A model generated the notes under the pieces. That model was not told the DNA's origin. It was given only the letters and a program-made list of their open reading frames with translations, and ran no database searches. Shown one piece after another: positions 25,404 through 32,465 of a DNA stretch of 64,000 nt (positions within the stretch are counted from its first letter, which is position 1; each line of letters starts with the position of its first letter). Origin of the DNA: Streptomyces sindenensis. Lineage in GTDB: Bacteria; Actinomycetota; Actinomycetes; Streptomycetales; Streptomycetaceae. A program made the position numbers and the translations under genes. The stretch covers positions 1 through 64,000 of the forward strand of contig NZ_BMSG01000018.1 in NCBI RefSeq assembly GCF_014649035.1, in the 5' to 3' direction.

Positions 25404-26450
25404 ATGTACGGCAGTTACACCGGCCGGTCCCGGACGCGCAGGCGCGTGGCGGGCCTGCGGACGACCGGTACGGCGGCGGCGCTCGGAGCGGCCCTGCTGC
25501 TGGCGGGCTGCTCCGGCGACGGGGACGGCGGCGACAGGAAGAGCGCGCCGACCGTCGAACAGCAGCCCAAGGACAAGGATCCGTACTGGGTCAACCCCGA
25601 CGGCAACGCGGCCCGCCAGGTCGCCGCGTACACCGAGGACGGCGACGACGAGAAGGCGGCGCTGATCCGGAAGATCGCCCAGCAGCCGGTCGGCGAGTGG
25701 GTCACCCCGGACAACCCGGAGTCCCAGGTGCGGGGCATCACCGAGGCCGCCGCCGCGGCCGACCGGGACGCCCTGCTCGTCCTCTACAACATCCCGCACC
25801 GCGACTGCGGCCAGTTCTCCAAGGGCGGCGCCGCCGACGGCAACGCCTACCGCTCCTGGCTGGACGGCGTCGCCAAGGGCATCGGGGACCGCAGCGCCAC
25901 CGTGATCCTGGAGCCGGACGCCCTGCTCCACCTGGTCGACGGCTGCACACCCCAGGAGTTCCACGAGGAGCGGTACGACCTCCTCAAGGGCGCCATCCAG
26001 CGGCTGAAGCAGCAGCCCGCCACCAAGGTCTACCTGGACGCGGGCAACGCCGGCTGGCAGTCGCCCGACGCCCTGTTCCAGCCGCTCCAGCGGGCCGGGA
26101 TCGCCGAGGCCGACGGCTTCTCGCTCAACGTCTCCAACTTCCAGACCACGGCCGTCTCCACGGAGTTCGGCAAGAAGCTGTCGGAGAAGATCGGCAACAA
26201 GCCCTTCGTCATCGACACCAGCCGCAACGGCAACGGCCCCTACACGGGCGGCGACCCCGCCGAGAGCTGGTGCAACCCCCCGGGCCGCGCCCTGGGCGAG
26301 GTCCCGACCACCAAGACCGGCGACGAGCTGGTCGACGCCTACCTGTGGATCAAGCGCCCCGGCGAGTCCGACGGCGACTGCAAGGGCGGCCCGAAGGCCG
26401 GCGACTGGTGGCCGGAGTACGCCCTGGGCCTGGCCGGCGCCACGAAATAG
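25404..26450 (+). CDS. cslZ: GH6-family lipoprotein endoglucanase (CslZ)
   Basis: This 348-aa secreted glycoside hydrolase starts at an ATG behind GGGGGAG. It has a basic N-terminus, a hydrophobic signal and lipobox LAGC (Cys at about residue 35). The GH6 fold motifs are LLVLYNIPHRDCGQ, the acid region VILEPDALLHL, KVYLDAGNAGWQ, FSLNVSNF, FVIDTSRNGNGP and WCNPPGRALG. It faces glxA and cslA convergently. From memory it matches the S. coelicolor gene beside glxA. It probably trims the beta-1,4 glycan made by CslA/GlxA. Confidence 0.88.
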   Translation: MYGSYTGRSRTRRRVAGLRTTGTAAALGAALLLAGCSGDGDGGDRKSAPTVEQQPKDKDPYWVNPDGNAARQVAAYTEDGDDEKAALIRKIAQQPVGEWVTPDNPESQVRGITEAAAAADRDALLVLYNIPHRDCGQFSKGGAADGNAYRSWLDGVAKGIGDRSATVILEPDALLHLVDGCTPQEFHEERYDLLKGAIQRLKQQPATKVYLDAGNAGWQSPDALFQPLQRAGIAEADGFSLNVSNFQTTAVSTEFGKKLSEKIGNKPFVIDTSRNGNGPYTGGDPAESWCNPPGRALGEVPTTKTGDELVDAYLWIKRPGESDGDCKGGPKAGDWWPEYALGLAGATK

Positions 26451-26460
26451 CGGGAACGGC

Positions 26461-26506
26461 CGAAGGCCGCACACCGGAGACCCGATCTCCCGGTGTGCGG
26501 CCTTCG
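26461..26506. terminator. shared terminator between cslZ and glxA
   Basis: CGAAGGCCGCACACCGG (26461-26477) and its perfect complement (26490-26506) form a 17-bp stem with a 12-nt loop. It lies in the 80-nt gap between two convergent genes and could stop both. Confidence 0.8.
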
Positions 26507-26530
26507 CCGCGTCCGTACGCGCTCGCGCCC

Positions 26531-28468
26531 CTACTCGGGCACCTCCACCCACATGCCCTCGGACGGGGTGCCCTCCGCGTCGGTGACGAACAGCATGTAC
26601 CAGCCGGCCGGCACCAGCGCCGGGTTGTCCGGCACCGTGACGGTGACCCCGTCTTCCGACTTCTCCATCTCCAGCGCGATGGTGCGCTGGTCGGTGTCGG
26701 TGACATGGGTGACCGCCGAGGGCCGCATCAGCTTCGCCGAGGTGATCTTCGAGGCGTGCTGGGTGGTGAACAGCCCCGTGGAGCCGCGCTCGATCTTCTT
26801 CGGCCCGGCCGTCAGCTCCGGCCGGAAGTCCCGGTAGAGGTAGGGCGGGGTGTAGATCTCGATGCGCTGCTCGAAGACGCCGGGCCGGGTGTTGGCCTTG
26901 TCCGAGAACAGCGAGTCCGAACCGAAGATCATGACCCGCCCGTCCGGCAGCAGCACCGAACCCGAGTGGTAGTTCCGGCCGACCGCCGGGTCCGCGACCC
27001 TCTTGTACGTGTCGGTCTTCGCGTCGTACAGCCGGGCCTGGAGCACGTCCGAGCCGCTGCGCCCCCGGTAGTCGCCGGAGCCGCCGGTGACCAGCAGCGA
27101 GTCGTCGGGGAGCAGGGAGGCGCTGGGGTAGCGGGTGCCCTCGGAGAGGGACGCGCCGTCGGTGAACTTCGGGTTCTTCTGCTGGAGGTCGACCAGCCGG
27201 GACTTCTCGCTGGACTTCTCCGACTCGCCGACGCCGCCGCCGCCGATCACCATGAACCTCTCGTCCTGGGCGGGGGGCAGCCGCACGGTGGCGGAGGTCT
27301 CCATCTGGTCCGGGTCGCTGAGCCCGGGGATCTTCTTGAACTTGTTGGTCGCGAGGTCCCAGACGCCCGGGTCGCGGCCCACGTCCGCCGGACCGTATCC
27401 GGCGTTGGAGCCGGAGTAGAACAGCTTGCCGTCGTTCAGCAGGAAGACCGCCGGATAGGTGGGGAAGCGGCGCTCGATGCCGGTGTACTCCCACTTCTTC
27501 GTCGCCGGGTCGTAGATCTCGTCCTTGCCGGGGACGATCTGCCCGATCTCGTCCAGCCCCGACAGGGCGAGGACCTTGCCGTCCTCCAGCGTCGTCAGGG
27601 TCGGGTACCAGCGGGCCTCGTTCATCGGGTCGACGGGTATGTACTTCTCCGCGACCGGGTCGAACTCGAAGGCCTCCCTGATCCCCTGGAAGTCCTTCTT
27701 GTCCAGGGCCAGCTTCTGCGCGATGCCGTAGACGTTGCGGGTGTCCGAGCCGGAGAGGCCCGCCACCCGGTAGTTGTCCTCGGTGCCGGTCTCGTACTTC
27801 TTGCCGGTCTTCTGCGCCTCGACGTAGATCCGGCCGAGCCCGGGGTCGTTGCGCAGGAACGCGCCGGTCTCCTTGTCGAAGACCTTGGTGGCCTTCTCGA
27901 CGAGGACCGGGTCCTTCGAGAGGTACGTCTTGCCGTTCTTCTTGCCGGTGAACCGGGTGCCCGCGGGCAGGGTGATCGGCTTGTCCGGGTCCTCGTTGTG
28001 GACGATCATCAGGCCGCCGGCCTTGGTGACGTCGCCCTGGAGCTTTTCGTACCGCTTGGTGCCGCCGGCTATGAGGAGCTTGCCGTCGGGCAGCTGCGTG
28101 TGCCCGGCGCAGAACATGTCCTTGGGGGTGGGGATGTCCTTGAAGACGTTCGTCTTCGGGTCCCACAGCACCGACCGGAAGCTCTTCGCGTCGAAGTTCT
28201 TCTGGTTGTTGCCGGAGCCCGCGACGAGCAGCACCTTGCCGGTGTGCAGCAGCGCCGCGTGGATCGTGTTGATCCGGTGCTCGGAGGGGACGTCCAGGAA
28301 GTCCCAGTGGCCGTTGGCCGCCTTGTACTCCGGCTGGTTGATCTTGTACTCGTGATAGCGCTCGGTGCTGAAGCGGTACAGCCACGGCCCGTTCGCCCCC
28401 GCGAGCGCGAGAACCACCGCCGTACTGATCGCCAGGCGGCGGGTACGGCGGCTCGGACGGTACTTCAT
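26531..28468 (-). CDS. glxA: copper-radical oxidase GlxA
   Basis: This 645-aa galactose-oxidase-like enzyme is needed for glycan deposition at hyphal tips in Streptomyces. An N-terminal signal-anchor (about residues 11-30) is followed by kelch-type beta-propeller repeats (repeated LPDGKLLIAGG-like blades) and a C-terminal beta-sandwich. Candidate copper-site residues are Cys120 in DMFC (cross-link cysteine), Trp287/Tyr288 in ARWYPTL, the Tyr-His pair in GRNYHSGSVLLPDGR and the His in VTHVTDTDQR. The ATG overlaps the cslA stop (ATGA), so the two are translationally coupled, with cslA first. Confidence 0.93.
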   Translation of the reverse strand: MKYRPSRRTRRLAISTAVVLALAGANGPWLYRFSTERYHEYKINQPEYKAANGHWDFLDVPSEHRINTIHAALLHTGKVLLVAGSGNNQKNFDAKSFRSVLWDPKTNVFKDIPTPKDMFCAGHTQLPDGKLLIAGGTKRYEKLQGDVTKAGGLMIVHNEDPDKPITLPAGTRFTGKKNGKTYLSKDPVLVEKATKVFDKETGAFLRNDPGLGRIYVEAQKTGKKYETGTEDNYRVAGLSGSDTRNVYGIAQKLALDKKDFQGIREAFEFDPVAEKYIPVDPMNEARWYPTLTTLEDGKVLALSGLDEIGQIVPGKDEIYDPATKKWEYTGIERRFPTYPAVFLLNDGKLFYSGSNAGYGPADVGRDPGVWDLATNKFKKIPGLSDPDQMETSATVRLPPAQDERFMVIGGGGVGESEKSSEKSRLVDLQQKNPKFTDGASLSEGTRYPSASLLPDDSLLVTGGSGDYRGRSGSDVLQARLYDAKTDTYKRVADPAVGRNYHSGSVLLPDGRVMIFGSDSLFSDKANTRPGVFEQRIEIYTPPYLYRDFRPELTAGPKKIERGSTGLFTTQHASKITSAKLMRPSAVTHVTDTDQRTIALEMEKSEDGVTVTVPDNPALVPAGWYMLFVTDAEGTPSEGMWVEVPE

Positions 28469-30396
28469 TTCTTACGTCCCCCAAGGGCGATCTGAGCGAT
28501 CTGCATGGTCTGGTCGTTGCCCGGCGCACCGGGCAGGGGCTGCGGCCTCGGCTCGGGGGCCGGCCCGCCGCTGCGGTGCGATCCTCCGCCCGACCGGCGT
28601 TTCTTCTTCTCGGCGCGGATCGTGTACCGCCAGCCGATGATCGGCGCCGCGGTGATGAGCAGCGCCAGCGTGGCCCAGGTGACCATCGCGGGGTGGCTGT
28701 GGCCGAGGAAGAAGGAGGAGATCATCGAGGCGCCGAACACGACGATGAAGAACAGATGGATGCGGAAGGTGCCGAAGAGGGTGTCCGGGCTGGACGAGTC
28801 GCCCTTGGGGGTCACCACGAACGAGCTCTTGCGGCGCAGCACCGCGTCCATCAGCGAGCGGGCGTAGATCGGCGCGGAGAGCGCGGACATCACCATGCCG
28901 GCCAGACCGCCGGAGCCCTCGGGCTCGTGCGGCGAGACGTTGTGGCGGCGGTTCCAGATGTACAGGCCGATCTGGAGCGCGGAGGCGTTGCCGTACAGCA
29001 TCATCCAGATCGTCGGGTCGATCTGGACGCCGGAGGCGCCCATGCCGAGGAAGAGCGCGCAGCTGAGGGCCGCGAGGATCCAGTTCAGCGCCGACATCGG
29101 GTAGAAGATGATCATCATCGTGTAGTTGAAGAGCTTGCCGGGCGGCATGGTCCCGAAGCCCTTCCAGAACTGCCCGATGATCGTCTCGTACGTCCCCCGC
29201 GACCAGCGCAGCTGCTGGGTGAAGAAGTCCGTCCACGCGGTCGGGCCCTCGCCGACGGCCAGCACGTCCGGGGTGTAGACCGAGCGCCACTTCCTGCCCG
29301 TGGCGGGGTTGCGGTGGCGGTGGATCTCGAAGCCGGTGGCCATGTCCTCGGTGATCGAGTCGTACAGACCGCCGATCTGCTTCAGCGCCGAGATGCGGAC
29401 CGCGTTGCTCGTGCCGACGAACATGGGGGCGCCGTAGCGGTTGCCCGCGCGCTGGATGAGCGCGTGGAAGAGGAACTGCTGCGACTCGGCGGCCTTGGTG
29501 ACGAAGGTGTCGTAGTTGCCGTAGACCTGGGGGCCGATGACGAAGCCGACGTCCGGGTCGCGGAAGTACCCGAGCATCCGCTCCAGGTAGTTCGGCAGCG
29601 GGATGTGGTCGGTGTCGACGGAGGCGAAGAAGTCGTAGTCGCCGCCGTGCGCGTCCAGCCAGGCGTTGTAGTTGCCGTGCTTGGTCTTGGCGCGGTGCGG
29701 GCCCTTGGCCTGGTTCCAGTGCGCGACGCCCTTGCGGGAGAAGTGGTGCACGCCGAGCCGGGCGCAGACCTCCTTGACCGCCGGGTCGTCGCCCTCGTCG
29801 AGCAGCCAGACGTGCATCAGACCGCGGTGGCGGATCCTGACGGCCGCCTCCAGGGTCTTCGTCACCATCTCCAGCGGCTCCTTGCCGGGGACGAAGGAGG
29901 TGAGGAAGGCGACCCGGGTGCCGGACTCCGGGACCACGGGGACCGGGTCGCGGGCGACGAGGGTGGCGTGCGCGTTGGAGAGGACGTTCATCGTGCGGAA
30001 CAGCTCGATCAGACCGATCGAGACGAGCATGATCACGTCGAGAACGAGCAGCAGGTCGTTGTCGAGGTTCGGATCGCGGTCGGTCCAGTGGCTCGGCTGC
30101 ATCAGCCAGGCGAAGAGACCGAGCGAGACGAGGGGAGCCGCGCCGAGCAGGAGCGCCGCGCGCACGCGGTGCGGCTCCTGCGATATGAGCGAGCGGTACT
30201 GGACCTTGTACGGCTTGCCCGCGGGGGGCTGCGTCAGCGGTCCGGCGAGCCGGCTGTAGTGCTCGTAGTCGTAGCGGGGCAGCTCTTTCTTGGCACGCCG
30301 CCGCGCCGCTCCGGCCCGCAGCTGTGCCGGTATCCGGAGCTGCGTCGTCCGGGAAGCGTCGTTCTCCTGCCGGTCGCCTGGCGGCGTCGACGTCAT
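28465..30396 (-). CDS. cslA: cellulose synthase-like glycosyltransferase CslA
   Basis: This 643-aa GT2 membrane enzyme polymerises a beta-1,4-linked glycan at hyphal tips together with GlxA. The start is the ATG at 30396, with a GGGGGA site about 8 nt upstream. Two N-terminal spans (about residues 78-125) precede the cytoplasmic catalytic domain. That domain has LLDEGDDP, ASVDTDH (DxD), TEDMATG (TED) and QQLRWSRGT (QxxRW). Several further spans and a basic, Pro-rich tail follow. There is no PilZ domain, unlike proteobacterial BcsA. Confidence 0.95.
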   Translation of the reverse strand: MTSTPPGDRQENDASRTTQLRIPAQLRAGAARRRAKKELPRYDYEHYSRLAGPLTQPPAGKPYKVQYRSLISQEPHRVRAALLLGAAPLVSLGLFAWLMQPSHWTDRDPNLDNDLLLVLDVIMLVSIGLIELFRTMNVLSNAHATLVARDPVPVVPESGTRVAFLTSFVPGKEPLEMVTKTLEAAVRIRHRGLMHVWLLDEGDDPAVKEVCARLGVHHFSRKGVAHWNQAKGPHRAKTKHGNYNAWLDAHGGDYDFFASVDTDHIPLPNYLERMLGYFRDPDVGFVIGPQVYGNYDTFVTKAAESQQFLFHALIQRAGNRYGAPMFVGTSNAVRISALKQIGGLYDSITEDMATGFEIHRHRNPATGRKWRSVYTPDVLAVGEGPTAWTDFFTQQLRWSRGTYETIIGQFWKGFGTMPPGKLFNYTMMIIFYPMSALNWILAALSCALFLGMGASGVQIDPTIWMMLYGNASALQIGLYIWNRRHNVSPHEPEGSGGLAGMVMSALSAPIYARSLMDAVLRRKSSFVVTPKGDSSSPDTLFGTFRIHLFFIVVFGASMISSFFLGHSHPAMVTWATLALLITAAPIIGWRYTIRAEKKKRRSGGGSHRSGGPAPEPRPQPLPGAPGNDQTMQIAQIALGGRKK

Positions 30397-30820
30397 GGGT
30401 ACATCCCCCCGCACGCATGCTGGTGCGTGACTGTTCGGTCTCTCTCGTCGTGCGCGGTGGGTCCCCGTTTCTTCACCGGGCACGCACACAGTGGCAGGCC
30501 ACCGTTCCCACAGACATGGTTCGGCCACCTTCCGGTTGCATGATGCCCCCTCGGTGTCCGCTCCCGAGCGGGACCCCCACCCCGCGGTACGGACAACCGG
30601 AACGTCACGCTCTGCTGTGCCAACTGTACGGATCAGCAGCCCCCTTGGTGCCCCGTCGGGCCCCCAGACAGATTGTCCGACACCGAACACGATCGCAAGG
30701 GTGAAACGGACTGTTTACTGGTCATACGCACGATTTGGTCCCAGGTTGTGGAGGGGGTGTGACGAAGTGCGTAGGCGCGCTCGCGCCCCTGGGTGTCGTC
30801 GCATGTCGGGCGGGGAATGA
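30397..30820. promoter_or_regulatory. cslA upstream region, no gene seen
   Basis: About 420 nt lie between the cslA start and the tRNA terminator. No coding frame with a ribosome site is seen on either strand. It must hold the cslA promoter (minus strand), but no -10/-35 pair is clear enough to mark. Confidence 0.4.
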
Positions 30821-30855
30821 TCAAAGCCCCCTCACGTTCCGTGAGGGGGCTTTGA
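30821..30855 (-). terminator. terminator of tRNA-Lys copy 1
   Basis: A 16-bp perfect stem (30821-30836 with 40-55 of the same hundred) closes on a TTC loop, starting 7 nt beyond the tRNA 3' end. Confidence 0.8.
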
Positions 30856-30862
30856 CTGTGCG

Positions 30863-30936
30863 TGCGCCGTCAGGGACTCGAACCCCGGACCCGCTGATTA
30901 AGAGTCAGCTGCTCTAACCAACTGAGCTAACGGCGC
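30863..30936 (-). tRNA. tRNA-Lys(CTT), copy 1
   Basis: This 74-nt cloverleaf has acceptor GCGCCGT paired with ACGGCGC, discriminator A, an anticodon loop CTCTTAA with anticodon CTT (codon AAG) and a T-loop GTTCGAG. CCA is not encoded. It is identical to the copies at 36181 and 48856, including the 8 nt GTCAGCAG before the 5' end. Confidence 0.97.
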
Positions 30937-30951
30937 CTGCTGACCTGAAGA

Positions 30952-30957
30952 ACTCTA
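30952..30957 (-). promoter_or_regulatory. -10 box of tRNA-Lys copy 1
   Basis: TAGAGT on the minus strand ends 15 nt before the tRNA 5' end. TTCGGA lies 18 nt further upstream as a possible -35. The same spacing is seen at the other two copies. Confidence 0.5.
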
Positions 30958-31128
30958 CCCGACGCGCCGGGGTGCTCCGAACCATTTACCGGCCGCCACG
31001 CCCTGTCAGATAGTCGTTTTTTTCCTTTGTTCCGTCAAAATGCGATATGTCAGGAGAGTTAAAACGCCGACGTCCGTTGCGGCTGCGCCCAAAGATCTTG
31101 ACGAATGACGAGTGCGGAGGGGAATCGC

Positions 31129-32427
31129 ATGTCTGTTCCGGTCTTCGAGGAGTACGAACCCGCCATCGACTGCGCATGCGCGGGGTGCGCGGTGCGGCGG
31201 CGCTCCGCCGCGCGGGCCCTGCCGGTGCGGCGCGGCGGCCATCCCGCCGCGCACGGCGCGCGACGCGCCCTGGTGCTGGCCACGGCCGCCGGGGTGGTCC
31301 TCTCGTGCGGGGCCGCCGGCGCGGCGGCCGCCGCGGGCCACGCCCCCTGGGCCCCGCGCGCCGACGGGGACGCCGGCCCGGAGCCGGCCCCCGCCAACCC
31401 GCAGGGCGAGAAGGGGCCGCTACGGGGCGCCGGGGCCTCGGGCCCGCCGTCGGCCGGAGCCGCGGCGCCCAGGACGACCCGGGCGGAGATCATCGACCGG
31501 GCGCAGCGGTGGGTGAACGCGAAGGTTCCGTACAGCATGGAGAAGTACTGGTCCGACGGCTACCGCCAGGACTGCTCCGGCTATGTGTCGATGGCCTGGA
31601 ACCTCGGCGCCAACGAGTGGACCGGCAGCCTCGCCGCGTACGGCACCCGGATCGCCCGCTCCGACCTCCAGCCCGGCGACATCCTCCTCTTCCACAACCC
31701 GGCCGACCCGGCCAAGGGCTCGCACGTCACGATCTTCGGCGGCTGGACCTCCGGCGCGCGCACCCACTACGTCGCCTACGAGCAGGCGCGCCCCCGGACC
31801 CGGAAGCAGTCGACGCCCCTGGCGTACTGGAACAACTCCGACCGCTACGTCGCCTACCGCTACAAGGGGGTCACGGGCGGATCGCCCGGCTCCGGCTCCT
31901 CGACCGCCTTCCCCGGGGCCGAGCGGTTCGGCCCCGGCGCGAACAACAAGTACGTCACCCAGCTCGGCCGGATGCTGGTGCAGCGGGGCGGCAAGCGGTT
32001 CTACGCGGTCGGACCCGGGCCCGTGTGGGGAACGGCGGACAAGCGCGCGACCCAGGCGTTCCAGCAGGCCCAGGGCTGGAAGGGCAAGGAGGCCGACGGC
32101 ATCCCCGGCCCGCACACCTGGCGGCTGCTGACCTCCGGCGGCGGCCGGAACATTCCGGCCGCCGGTGCGGGCGGCAGCCCGAACACGGCGGTCCCGTTCC
32201 CCGGGCGCGGCTATTTCCAGCCGGGTCAGTCCAACAGCCATGTCGACCGGCTCGGCAAACAGTTGGTGAAGAAGGGATACGGCAAGCACTACGTGTCGGG
32301 CCCCAGCCCGCTCTGGACCGAGGCCGACCGCCGCAACGTCGAGGCGTTCCAGCGGGCCCAGGGCTGGCGCGGCGGTGCGGCCGACGGTTATCCGGGGCCG
32401 GAGACCTGGCGCCGGCTCTTCGCGTGA
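31129..32427 (+). CDS. NlpC/P60 hydrolase with two C-terminal wall-binding repeats
   Basis: This 432-aa exported protein has a twin-Cys N-terminal region (CACAGC), then an internal hydrophobic signal/anchor (about residues 55-75). An NlpC/P60 catalytic domain follows (about 130-255), with Cys in QDCSGYVS and His in GSHVTIFGGW. Two similar peptidoglycan-binding-like repeats follow (about 270-345 and 360-432), each ending W-x-G-x-EADGIPGP-HTWR-like. It starts at an ATG behind GGAGGGG. It sits between cslA and the SPFH gene, suggesting wall opening for glycan export. Confidence 0.85.
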   Translation: MSVPVFEEYEPAIDCACAGCAVRRRSAARALPVRRGGHPAAHGARRALVLATAAGVVLSCGAAGAAAAAGHAPWAPRADGDAGPEPAPANPQGEKGPLRGAGASGPPSAGAAAPRTTRAEIIDRAQRWVNAKVPYSMEKYWSDGYRQDCSGYVSMAWNLGANEWTGSLAAYGTRIARSDLQPGDILLFHNPADPAKGSHVTIFGGWTSGARTHYVAYEQARPRTRKQSTPLAYWNNSDRYVAYRYKGVTGGSPGSGSSTAFPGAERFGPGANNKYVTQLGRMLVQRGGKRFYAVGPGPVWGTADKRATQAFQQAQGWKGKEADGIPGPHTWRLLTSGGGRNIPAAGAGGSPNTAVPFPGRGYFQPGQSNSHVDRLGKQLVKKGYGKHYVSGPSPLWTEADRRNVEAFQRAQGWRGGAADGYPGPETWRRLFA

Positions 32428-32465
32428 CGGACGCGCACGACGTGACGGAAAGGAACAGGGAACCG

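Noticed and set aside
24174..28529. 1451-codon open frame on the minus strand, and a 1359-codon frame on the plus strand over the same area
   Set aside because: Both cross several genes with clear protein motifs and give Arg/Pro-rich nonsense. Long shadow frames are normal at this GC content.
30735..30917. 60-codon plus-strand frame ending in the tRNA-Lys antisense
   Set aside because: It has no ribosome site and overlaps the tRNA and its terminator; similar chance frames end at the other two tRNA copies.
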